From assembly GCA_902803265.1 (NCBI GenBank), contig CADCPD010000071.1:1-13331 (forward strand): a stretch of DNA of 13,331 bases, read 5' to 3'. Both the position numbers and the translations under genes were made by a program. Of the stretch, positions 1 to 6,602 are shown one piece after another. The notes beneath the pieces were generated by a model, which saw nothing but the letters and a program-made list of their open reading frames with translations, had not been told where the DNA came from and ran no database searches. Numbering within the stretch: the stretch's first letter is position 1; the number at the start of each line of letters is the position of its first letter. The stretch is from an uncultured bacterium (GTDB lineage Bacteria > Cyanobacteriota > Vampirovibrionia > Gastranaerophilales > Gastranaerophilaceae).

Positions 1-69
1 ATTTTGAATAGGTGGTAAATCGAATAGCATTGTAATTGCACCATATTTAAATTGTGATAAGCCCTCGTT
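1..69 (-). other. In-frame continuation of the tail terminator gene beyond its stop
   Basis: After the TAA that closes the tail terminator ORF, the same frame stays open to the window edge. It encodes a segment containing QFKYGAITMLFDLPPI. That looks like the final beta strands of a phage tail terminator or completion protein, which often end in an aromatic-Gly-hydrophobic run and then a Pro-rich turn. No good start codon with a ribosome binding site is seen here, so it is better read as the lost C-terminus of the neighbouring gene than as a new gene. Only 23 codons are visible, so an open frame could also be chance. Confidence 0.4.
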
Positions 70-441
70 TTATAATTTTCCATAAGCAAGGTCTATTGAT
101 TCTCCACTTAAAACAAACATATCCCCTATGATTTGTTTTCTTAAAATGTAATCAATAATATTACTTGCTAATGTTTCAACATCAGGATTATTTTCTTTTG
201 ATGTATCAACACCCAAATTCATCAAAACAGTTCTTGTATTTGAAACATCACTGTTACTTTTTATAGGAATTTTTCCTTCTGTGACTTCGATAACAACAAA
301 AGGAAATACATTTAATTCTTGTCCTTTGAACTTTGATGCAGGAATATCATCTATATAAACATTTGCATTTTTAGTTGCCGTATATTGAAGATGTGCTGTT
401 AATTCCTCACATAGTTTTTCTTTTAATACATAAGAATACAT
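70..441 (-). CDS. Putative phage tail terminator/completion protein, apparently truncated by a stop
   Basis: A 123-residue soluble protein lying directly after the gpZ-like gene, where siphophages encode the protein that caps the tail tube and joins it to the head. The body has the mixed alpha/beta pattern expected of this family. An N-terminal helix (about residues 3-20) is followed by a strand containing FPFVVIEVTEG near residue 47, then a helix with a VETLASNIIDYIL run near residue 88. No catalytic motif is expected. The ORF starts at ATG 441, one base after the previous gene's stop, with only a weak ribosome binding site, suggesting translational coupling. It stops at a TAA at 70-72, but the same frame continues with family-like sequence to position 1. 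The protein is therefore probably about 25 or more residues short. Function is inferred mainly from position and general fold pattern. Confidence 0.55.
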   Translation of the reverse strand: MYSYVLKEKLCEELTAHLQYTATKNANVYIDDIPASKFKGQELNVFPFVVIEVTEGKIPIKSNSDVSNTRTVLMNLGVDTSKENNPDVETLASNIIDYILRKQIIGDMFVLSGESIDLAYGKL

Positions 442-442
442 A

Positions 443-1078
443 TTATAATCTACCTAATACTCTGTTTAGTTCGTGTTGAAGTCTTGTTTTATATGTCTTT
501 TCAACATCTTTGTTTATCTTTTCAATAATTTCATCATTTGCTATCATTTGAGGAACTGACGGCCCGTGAAGTTCGTTAATCTTTGAATATAAATTATTCT
601 TATTCGATACGACTTTTTTTAATTCGCCTGAAAGAAGATTACGTCTGAATAAACCAATGTGTCCGTTTGGCATCTTCATAACAAATGAATGACGACTTAA
701 TGATAATTTATTCTTTTTTAAAACTTTTACTTTGTATTTCTGTCTTTCGGGATAATCACCTTTAGGCCCTGCGGAAATACCTTTTAATTTAATAACCGAA
801 TCAGGTTTAACTCTAAATTTCATTAAAGGTAATGTTTCGCCTTTTGCCCATACAGTAGCGGTTAAATCTTGTTTTGTCGGTTTCTTTAATTTGATTTCTT
901 TTTTTACATCTGCAGATTTTATAACATATCTTTTAATAGTATATTTTGAAACATTTTTGCCAACATTCGACTGCACACGTTTTATAACATTATATAAAAC
1001 TGCACCTGCTTTATGTTTCATATCTCCGAGTTCACGTTCGATTTCTCGAATGCCGACAGTTTTAATGTTAATCTGCAT
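443..1078 (-). CDS. Minor tail protein Z-like (gpZ family)
   Basis: A 211-residue basic protein resembling the phage minor tail protein Z family (lambda gpZ), which acts at the head-proximal end of the tail during tail completion. The N-terminal part, about residues 1-60, has the family look: a short strand, then a helix with IREIERELGDM, then a helix ending in VSKYTIKRY. The middle is a lysine-rich beta region (residues 65-120). It contains SRHSFVMKMPNGHIGLFRR, like the family segment in which a conserved aromatic 'F.a.m..Gh.gvf.R' run occurs. A C-terminal helical part with PSVPQMI follows; gpZ-like proteins typically carry such a 'G.sv.qm' motif. ATG 1078 lies right after the previous gene's TAA (TAAATATG), so coupling is likely. 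No disruption is visible. Confidence 0.75.
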   Translation of the reverse strand: MQINIKTVGIREIERELGDMKHKAGAVLYNVIKRVQSNVGKNVSKYTIKRYVIKSADVKKEIKLKKPTKQDLTATVWAKGETLPLMKFRVKPDSVIKLKGISAGPKGDYPERQKYKVKVLKKNKLSLSRHSFVMKMPNGHIGLFRRNLLSGELKKVVSNKNNLYSKINELHGPSVPQMIANDEIIEKINKDVEKTYKTRLQHELNRVLGRL

Positions 1079-1080
1079 AT

Positions 1081-1392
1081 TTAGTATCCGTAATTTTTAG
1101 TTAATGTCAAAGTAATCATGCCCATATCATTGGCAACATCTGCAACATAAAAATCTTCCCCATCAAAGGAAATCTTTGCACCTTGAACATATAAGCCTTG
1201 TAATGAAGTTAAAGGCACATATATTAGTTTCTCACCTTTATATGTGCCTGATTTAATCGAATTGTCTTTTAATTTATCATCATCAACAACACAGGCAATA
1301 TCTTCGCCGTCAATGTTGTGAGTTTCTCCGAATTCTTCAATATTCATAAAAACATTAAATAAATCGTTTGAAATTGTTTCTTTAAAAGACAT
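1081..1392 (-). CDS. Head-tail attachment protein, gpFII-like
   Basis: A 103-residue acidic protein resembling lambda gpFII and the Phage_attach family, which sits under the portal and connector and forms the surface to which the tail binds. Visible hallmarks are an N-terminal helix ending in FMNIEEFGETHNIDG (residues 15-29) followed by ACVVDDD. Next comes a strand with KLIYVPL, a turn, and then GAKISFDGEDFYVADVANDMG (about residues 72-92), the usual end of the barrel. Length is close to gpFII (117 residues). Its ATG overlaps the previous stop as TAATG at 1390-1394, so translation is coupled to the FI-like gene. It lies between the FI-like and Z-like genes, the lambda order. Confidence 0.78.
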   Translation of the reverse strand: MSFKETISNDLFNVFMNIEEFGETHNIDGEDIACVVDDDKLKDNSIKSGTYKGEKLIYVPLTSLQGLYVQGAKISFDGEDFYVADVANDMGMITLTLTKNYGY

Positions 1393-1814
1393 TAAACTAT
1401 TCCTTCTACTCCATTTCCCAAATCTAATTCTTCGCCCTCTTCTTCGGTTGATTCTTCTTCGTCTGCAACTTTCAAAATCAACTCTACGACTTTGGCTTTT
1501 GTTATGTTTTTACCTTTATCATCAACAAGCAACTTTTCATCAATACCTTTACTTAAAGCAATTGCTTTTAATTGGTCAAAAGTCATTTTTGTTGTAGGTA
1601 TTACTTCTTCTTTTTTCGGTTCGTTTAGTGTGTTATTTTCAGGAGTTCCTTGTTGTTTTGGTTCTTCTGCTTTTTTAATTTCTTCATTAACATAAGTTGC
1701 AAAGCCCTTATCAACTAATTCCTTTTCATATTCCGGAGTGGTTGAAAAAGGTTCGCTTTTGTCTGTTTTAATTTCTCCTGATACACTTACATATCCTGCA
1801 ATAATTTTAATCAT
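1392..1814 (-). CDS. gpFI-like head protein with C-terminal HeH/SAP-like domain
   Basis: A 140-residue, very acidic protein directly downstream of the major capsid gene and its terminator. The first 42 residues (AGYVSVSGEIK, then PEYEKELVDKGFATYV) match the small domain common in proteins encoded after phage capsid genes, as in lambda gpFI-type packaging accessory proteins. A low-complexity Glu/Lys/Pro/Asn linker covers residues 43-75. Residues 77-117 (MTFDQLKAIALSKGI, then TKAKVVELIL) look like a helix-extension-helix, LEM/SAP-like module that may contact DNA or the terminase. The tail after 118 is nearly all acidic. A clear ribosome binding site (TTAGGAG) precedes ATG 1814. The role as a packaging or connector accessory is inferred from position. 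An alternative reading is a generic capsid-adjacent structural protein. Confidence 0.6.
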   Translation of the reverse strand: MIKIIAGYVSVSGEIKTDKSEPFSTTPEYEKELVDKGFATYVNEEIKKAEEPKQQGTPENNTLNEPKKEEVIPTTKMTFDQLKAIALSKGIDEKLLVDDKGKNITKAKVVELILKVADEEESTEEEGEELDLGNGVEGIV

Positions 1815-1854
1815 AAATCTGTGCTCCTAAAACTGTCTAATACTACTGTTTAAC

Positions 1855-1883
1855 AAAAGAGGGGCAAACATAACCCCTCTTTT
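1855..1883 (-). terminator. Rho-independent terminator after the major capsid gene
   Basis: A perfect 10-base inverted repeat (AAAAGAGGGG at 1855-1864 and its complement at 1874-1883) encloses a 9-base loop. In the direction of transcription it begins 22 bases after the capsid stop. The stem ends in a T-rich 3' arm with further Ts, so it could act on either strand. It lies inside the late operon, so it probably acts as a partial terminator that lowers expression of the head-tail and tail genes relative to capsid, or protects the capsid mRNA 3' end. Confidence 0.8.
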
Positions 1884-1905
1884 TTACTCTTGAATTTTGT
1901 ATCAA

Positions 1906-2973
1906 TTATGCTGATACTGCTTCTGCAACAATCCAACCATGAGCAACTTTTGGTGCTAATAATGGTTTAGATGTTAATTTAACTTCTGTTTTATCTGTTT
2001 GAATATCCGGAACGATTTTTGGAACTCTTCTACCTGCGTATGTATGAGTTAATCCGTCAGCATATTCTTTTTGAGTTACTGCACCATATACTGTTTGACC
2101 AATGTTCGGTGCTGTTACAATGACTTTTCCGTCAGTGATGTATGGAACAAGATTTCCTGCTGCATTTTTGTATTTTTCGTTATACATAATAACATTTAAT
2201 ACAAAACCATCTGCATTGACTTCACCAAGTTTTCTTGCACCTTCTCCTAATTCATCAGGAGCAATAAAGCCTAATTGATAGTTTTTAGTGTCTAACAATT
2301 TGATGAATTTTTCATTATTTCTTGCTGCTTTCATTGCTTTTGGTGTGAAGATAACATCAACTGCATTAACACCACCTTCTTGAAGTGCTGTACACATGTT
2401 GAATAAGTCAGTAATTATATCTGCTCCTGCTTGATTCCATTTTGTTTCAATTGAATAAGCATTTGGGTTTGAACCTTCATCATAAAATCTGATTTCATTT
2501 GTTTGAGTTTTATTTCCACCCATATTATATGTCATTTCAAGTTTTGATGTTTCAAATAATTCCCCTGCCATTTGTTCTTGACGGCGAGTTATTCTGTCGT
2601 CCAAATCAACCAAGTCTTCGGCTAAAAGTTTTTGTTCTCTAACTTCAGGTTTTTCTTGATGATATAATGCTTCACCAAATCCTTTATCTGTTAATTCTTC
2701 AACTTTTAAAATTTTCTTTAGTTCGATATTTGCAGGTTCAAATTCTTTTGTTTTATAACCTTCTCTATCAACAGCAACTCCGCCAATATGAGGAACTACG
2801 AACGGAGCAACTTCTCTGTTTCCGTCTTTAAATTCTATTAAAACTTTCTTTGTTATAAATTCTGCTGTTTCTGCTTCAGGGAAGTATCTTTTTGTTAAAA
2901 AAGATGTTGCCTTTGGCATTGTTTTTATTGCATCTAATAACACATCTGTATTGTAATATGCTGGTGTTGTCAT
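1906..2973 (-). CDS. Major capsid protein, gpE family
   Basis: A 355-residue protein of the phage major capsid protein E family (lambda gpE, 341 residues), the HK97-fold subunit that forms the icosahedral shell. Family features visible in order: an N-terminal arm with TSFLTKRYFPE (residues 23-33); FITKKVLIEFKDGNREVAPFV (about 39-59) followed by the VDREGYKTKEFEPA segment; then a long helical region with EDLVDLDDRITRRQEQMAGE, the usual 'l..l...i.rr.E.m....l' spine. The C-terminal part contains the conserved strand 'Y.DGLTHTYAGRRVPKIVPD' and a final alpha/beta segment. The start at ATG 2973 has an AGAAAGGA ribosome binding site. It follows the decoration gene and is followed by a strong hairpin terminator. 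It appears intact. Confidence 0.9.
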   Translation of the reverse strand: MTTPAYYNTDVLLDAIKTMPKATSFLTKRYFPEAETAEFITKKVLIEFKDGNREVAPFVVPHIGGVAVDREGYKTKEFEPANIELKKILKVEELTDKGFGEALYHQEKPEVREQKLLAEDLVDLDDRITRRQEQMAGELFETSKLEMTYNMGGNKTQTNEIRFYDEGSNPNAYSIETKWNQAGADIITDLFNMCTALQEGGVNAVDVIFTPKAMKAARNNEKFIKLLDTKNYQLGFIAPDELGEGARKLGEVNADGFVLNVIMYNEKYKNAAGNLVPYITDGKVIVTAPNIGQTVYGAVTQKEYADGLTHTYAGRRVPKIVPDIQTDKTEVKLTSKPLLAPKVAHGWIVAEAVSA

Positions 2974-3049
2974 TTTATTTGTCCTTTCTATTCATAAACT
3001 ATCTATATAAACTTGCTCCTAAAACAGTTATATATACAAAGAAGAAAAT

Positions 3050-3568
3050 CTATGCTATTGATTTCCCTAATAAAATATTCTTTGTTCTTAATACATCTCT
3101 GTCTGCTTCTGTCAAAGTATAACCTTCTTTAACGATTAAATGATTTTCGTTGAAATCACCTTTAACATAAGCAACTGCGTTTACATCTGCAGAAGTTGCA
3201 TCTATATCTTCATTTAAGATACAGTCTGCTTTACCTGCATCATAGAAAATTACATAATCAGTTGCAGCAGGTGTATAAGTTGCATCTTTTACAGGTGTTA
3301 CATCTGCTAAATTTATTTCGCCTGTTTCTGCTCCTGAAGCAACAACTTTTAAAGCATTTGCTGTACTGTTTGTTACTTTTACATAACCTGTTCCTGTTCC
3401 AAGAATAACCATTTTTCCGTTAGGACGTTTTGCAAGTAGAGTTCCTTTTTTCAATAAACCTTCTCCTGCTTCAACAGTTACACCTGTTTGTTTTGTTCCC
3501 ATGTCATTTGAATTGATTAAGTTGTCAAATCCAACTGTTCCTCTTACGGCATCTAATCTTTTTGTCAT
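3050..3568 (-). CDS. Head decoration protein, lambda gpD family
   Basis: A 172-residue Ala/Thr/Val-rich protein of the bacteriophage lambda head decoration family (gpD), which binds as trimers to the outside of the expanded capsid and stabilises it. Visible signals are an N-terminal extension (residues 1-30), then GEGLLKKGTLLAKRPNGKMV (about 34-53), the 'l..GtvL' entry of the family. ATDYVIFYDAGKADC (about 102-116) and a C-terminal beta region with VAYVKGDFNENHLIV (about 132-146) follow. It is longer than gpD (110 residues), as is common in relatives outside lambda. An AAGGAG ribosome binding site overlaps the protease stop, so it is coupled to the protease gene. It ends at TAG. Confidence 0.8.
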   Translation of the reverse strand: MTKRLDAVRGTVGFDNLINSNDMGTKQTGVTVEAGEGLLKKGTLLAKRPNGKMVILGTGTGYVKVTNSTANALKVVASGAETGEINLADVTPVKDATYTPAATDYVIFYDAGKADCILNEDIDATSADVNAVAYVKGDFNENHLIVKEGYTLTEADRDVLRTKNILLGKSIA

Positions 3569-3580
3569 AGTTTTTTCTCC

Positions 3581-3997
3581 TTATTTTTTGATTGATTGAA
3601 ATATTTTTGTCATACTTTCTACTGCTGCATCTTTTTCGTTAATCGTTTCTACTTTTGGTGCTTCTGTTTTAACATCATTAACTTTTGAGTCAGCATTGTC
3701 TTTGTCTAAATTATTTAGATATTCTGTGTTTTTTACACCTTGTGCTTTCATTGCTTCAAATGCTAATTCTTTTGCATTCATTGTTTCTTCTGCTGAAAAT
3801 TTTGCTTTGTTTAAAAGTTCTTTATCAGCAATAGAATTTTCAATTTGTTCAATTTCTTCAATTCTTTTTCTTTCTGAAAGAACTGCGTTTTTGATTTCTT
3901 CTTGAACGGAAGTTTTTTCTTCTGATTTAACACTTTCAATAAGTTGATTAGTTAATTCAGGAAACTTTTCTTTCAATTCTTCAACTGTCTTACACAT
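3581..3997 (-). CDS. Probable nested scaffolding protein (internal start within the protease gene)
   Basis: The C-terminal 138 residues of the protease gene can be translated separately from an in-frame ATG at 3995-3997 (Met262 of the full protein). Just upstream is a strong purine-rich ribosome binding site, AAGGAAAGGA, about ten bases before the ATG. The product is almost entirely charged helix, with SERKRIEEIEQIE as the coiled-coil core (about residues 47-59). Its composition fits an assembly scaffold that is degraded during maturation. In lambda, the scaffold gene nu3 is nested in the 3' half of protease gene C in the same way. This placement and the ribosome binding site are direct observations; separate expression is inferred. 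Confidence 0.6.
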   Translation of the reverse strand: MCKTVEELKEKFPELTNQLIESVKSEEKTSVQEEIKNAVLSERKRIEEIEQIENSIADKELLNKAKFSAEETMNAKELAFEAMKAQGVKNTEYLNNLDKDNADSKVNDVKTEAPKVETINEKDAAVESMTKIFQSIKK

Positions 3998-4780
3998 AAT
4001 CTCATTTTCCTTTCCTTTTTGTGTGCTTTTTCCATCTATATTTAAAACTGTTGCGACTTTATTACACATATCTGTAAATCTGTCAGCAATTCCCTTATTT
4101 TCTTGTGCAAGATTTTTTGTAAAATCTTCAGAAAAATATTTTGCATTGTGTTTTATGCCATTTACAATGACAGTTGAACCATTAGCACTCAACTTAAATT
4201 CAACAGACTTTTCTTTTTCGTACAGTTCATCAGCAAAACCATATTCAACGGCTTCATTGTCAACCAACCAAGTTGTGTTATTCATCAATTCTTCTATTTC
4301 TTCTTTGCTTTTCAATGTGTTTTTAGAAGAATAAACACTTATTGCTGATTTTGTTACTGTATCAAATCTTTTATTGATTTCATTGAGTTCTTGCTTATTG
4401 TAATAGCCAAGTAATAAACAAGAAGGCGGGTGTACCATAAGGACTGAACCTGTACACATTTTTAATTTACCTGCCATAGCAATTATTGATGCAGCAGATG
4501 CAGCCAAACCATCAACTATGATATTAACCTCGCATTTTAATTGTTTGATTTTGTTATATATTGCTAATCCTGCATAATAATCACCACCGACAGAATTGAT
4601 ATAAAAATCAATACGGTCTTTGTTTTCGATTTTTGCTAATTCTTCTTTAAATGTTGGTAAGTCTATAAAATCACCTTCGATTTTTTCATCAGTCCACCAA
4701 TTTCGGGGAGTACTACTTAAAACCTCTCCATATAAAAGCATTTCTGCTGTGTTTCCGTTATCTTTTACTTGAATTGTCAT
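3581..4780 (-). CDS. ClpP-like (S49) prohead maturation protease with C-terminal scaffold domain
   Basis: A 399-residue protein that cleaves scaffold and other head proteins during prohead maturation (lambda gpC type). The N-terminal 190 residues are a ClpP/crotonase-fold serine protease. IDFYINSVGGDYYAGLAIYN (about 57-76) is the typical 'i.INS.GG....g.aiyn' strand and turn. GLAASAAS (91-98) places the likely nucleophile at Ser95, and MVHPPS gives the likely His117. Asp174 in TTWLVDNEAVEYGFAD is a candidate third residue. Residues from about 255 onward are a charged coiled-coil scaffold that also seems to be made alone from an internal start. ATG 4780 overlaps the portal gene end by 23 bases and has an AGAGGA ribosome binding site. 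Catalytic residues appear intact. Confidence 0.88.
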   Translation of the reverse strand: MTIQVKDNGNTAEMLLYGEVLSSTPRNWWTDEKIEGDFIDLPTFKEELAKIENKDRIDFYINSVGGDYYAGLAIYNKIKQLKCEVNIIVDGLAASAASIIAMAGKLKMCTGSVLMVHPPSCLLLGYYNKQELNEINKRFDTVTKSAISVYSSKNTLKSKEEIEELMNNTTWLVDNEAVEYGFADELYEKEKSVEFKLSANGSTVIVNGIKHNAKYFSEDFTKNLAQENKGIADRFTDMCNKVATVLNIDGKSTQKGKENEIMCKTVEELKEKFPELTNQLIESVKSEEKTSVQEEIKNAVLSERKRIEEIEQIENSIADKELLNKAKFSAEETMNAKELAFEAMKAQGVKNTEYLNNLDKDNADSKVNDVKTEAPKVETINEKDAAVESMTKIFQSIKK

Positions 4781-6335
4781 TTGTTATTTCCTCTTTATCG
4801 TCTTCTTCCTCTTTTATGTCCGTTTTTGTTGCCTGAAATATTGAGTTTTCAAGTTCCAACTGCGAAACATTTTCATCAAAAGAACCGCCATTTAATCTGA
4901 TAGTTGCTTCTTTTCTCGTTGTAAATCCGTTTTCAACTTTTAATATTTCGGCTTGAACTTCTTTTATCGGATCTAATTGAGGTTGCATTGTTCCGTTCCA
5001 TCTGCAATTCAAATATGCTTGACGGATTAACGGATTATCAAAATAACCCGGTGCAGATATATAATTTAGTGCAACAAGTTCATCAACGAATAATTCCCAA
5101 GTTGGCTGACAGAAATCCTCAACGAACCAAACTCTTCTGTTTGAGAACATCTTCCATGCTTCTTGAAGTGCTGCCCTCGATGCAGAGTAATTTGAATTGA
5201 ATGCTTTTAAAATTACTTCTGCAGGTATTTCCAAAGATGCACCGATAAGTTTTGCAAGTGTCATCATAAACAAATCAAAACCTGAATTTGGGTGCTTTGG
5301 ATCACCAAAAGAAATATTCTCTCCCGGAGCAAGTTGGTTAATCATACCCGGGCCCATTGTTAATTCATCTTCTTTTGGGTTATTGTTTTCGTTGTTTTCA
5401 TCATCAGTCAAAACATTAGTTTCTTTTTCTGTCGTGATGAAAGCCGTGAAGAACGAATTAACAAGTGCTGCCATTAGTTCAGATTCGGTGTATCTTCTCA
5501 TTTGTAATAATGGTTCGATAACCTGTGCTAAAAATGGAACACCTCTGTATTGTCCGCCACGTTCAATATCACAAACATGCAAAATATTCGGACTATTTGT
5601 TAATTCTCCGTAAGCAGGAATTCTTGTCCACTTTGTTTCTTGTGAATATAAAATAGTTTCTTTCGGATATTTATCACTAACATAATATGCAACTATTGAG
5701 CCGTTATTATCAACTTCAACTCCGTTAAATATTTCATTGCCATTATTTGCAATCCCGTCAGTAGTACATTTAAAATATTTACCATCTTTTAATTTTGTTG
5801 GTGTTGAAATTAAATCGGCTTCGATAACATCAAGTCTTAATGATATAGGATTTTGTTTTGTTCTTTTTGCTCTTTTAACAAGTGCAAAACTGTCACCACT
5901 CATTAAAGCACCCATAAGAGCAACTTTTTGAAGTCCGTAAAAGTTACTCATTCCTCTTATGTCGCAATTGGCTTTTTTCTTTGCCCATAAATCCCAATAT
6001 CGGGTTACTTTTTTCCCCCACGCTTTTGCATCTTCAGAAGTCATTCCCAAAAATTCAAAATCAACTTGAGGGTTAGGGATTAAACCAACTCCGACAACAT
6101 TTGTTGATGTTGTTTTTATTGCAGCAGTTCCTAAACCACCTGCCATATACAACATTCTTGAACGATTACGCAAATCATATAGATTATAATTTATATCAGA
6201 ATTTGGAGAAGACGAGGTTGCGTTAAAACCTTTAAAGGATTTTTTAGTATGACTTGCTCCTGCTTCACCATAACCTGTCGTTCCACTATAACCTTCAATA
6301 TATTTATTTTTTATTGTTTTTCTGTTTTTTTTCAT
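4758..6335 (-). CDS. Portal protein, lambda gpB family
   Basis: A 525-residue portal of the lambda family, the dodecameric ring at one capsid vertex through which DNA enters and to which the tail is attached. Family signals include SRMLYMAGGLGTAAIKTTST (the start of the conserved region near residue 60). WAKKKANCDIRGMSNFYGLQ, GALMSGDSFALVKR and RGVPFLAQVIEPLLQMRRYTES follow as the helical stem and crown region. SNYSASRAALQEAWKMF is the usual Ser-rich helix near the C-terminus. The start is placed at ATG 6335, four bases after the connector stop, with GGGTGA upstream. The ORF also opens at a TTG at 6356, which lacks a good ribosome binding site. The C-terminus is acidic. No disruption is seen. 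Confidence 0.9.
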   Translation of the reverse strand: MKKNRKTIKNKYIEGYSGTTGYGEAGASHTKKSFKGFNATSSSPNSDINYNLYDLRNRSRMLYMAGGLGTAAIKTTSTNVVGVGLIPNPQVDFEFLGMTSEDAKAWGKKVTRYWDLWAKKKANCDIRGMSNFYGLQKVALMGALMSGDSFALVKRAKRTKQNPISLRLDVIEADLISTPTKLKDGKYFKCTTDGIANNGNEIFNGVEVDNNGSIVAYYVSDKYPKETILYSQETKWTRIPAYGELTNSPNILHVCDIERGGQYRGVPFLAQVIEPLLQMRRYTESELMAALVNSFFTAFITTEKETNVLTDDENNENNNPKEDELTMGPGMINQLAPGENISFGDPKHPNSGFDLFMMTLAKLIGASLEIPAEVILKAFNSNYSASRAALQEAWKMFSNRRVWFVEDFCQPTWELFVDELVALNYISAPGYFDNPLIRQAYLNCRWNGTMQPQLDPIKEVQAEILKVENGFTTRKEATIRLNGGSFDENVSQLELENSIFQATKTDIKEEEDDKEEITNDNSSKR

Positions 6336-6336
6336 T

Positions 6337-6597
6337 TTAATTGTCACCCGGAACAAATCTGTATGTTATCATCGGACTTTTGCCGTTTAATAATTTTTCC
6401 AATGCAGATATTTCTGCCTCAAGAGATTTAATCATATCTTGAACTGCTTTTAAGTCAGTGCTGTATCTTTGAACATTTCTTGAACCGATACCATAACTTT
6501 GAACACCACCTGTCAGCATTTCCAATTCTCTTGATTTATATGCTTCAAGTCGCACTTTCTTTTGTTCTATTTTTGTTCTTATTTCTGCTGTGTCCAT
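6337..6597 (-). CDS. DUF6148/gpW-like small head-tail connector protein
   Basis: An 86-residue helical protein between large terminase and portal, where lambda carries gpW. The segment RLEAYKSRELEMLTGGVQSY, followed by a polar turn and then LKAVQDMIKSLEAEISALEK, matches the DUF6148-type pattern: a helix, an 'L.gg..s....g' hairpin, and a second helix. Such proteins are regarded as gpW-like joining proteins acting on the filled head before the tail docks, but the role here is inferred from position. I prefer ATG 6597 because GGTGA lies five bases upstream. An in-frame ATG at 6609 would add four residues and overlap the terminase stop, but has a poorer ribosome binding site. Confidence 0.72.
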   Translation of the reverse strand: MDTAEIRTKIEQKKVRLEAYKSRELEMLTGGVQSYGIGSRNVQRYSTDLKAVQDMIKSLEAEISALEKLLNGKSPMITYRFVPGDN

Positions 6598-6602
6598 TAA
6601 CT

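Noticed and set aside
5197..5613. Long plus-strand ORFs such as 5197-5613 (138 residues) and 7801-8244 (147 residues)
   Set aside because: They lie fully inside the portal and large terminase genes, antisense to clear family motifs, with hydrophobic, Ser/Phe-rich composition typical of antisense frames and no ribosome binding site evidence.
6336..6356. Portal start at the TTG at 6356
   Set aside because: No suitable ribosome binding site; ATG 6335 has GGGTGA at good spacing and follows the connector stop closely.
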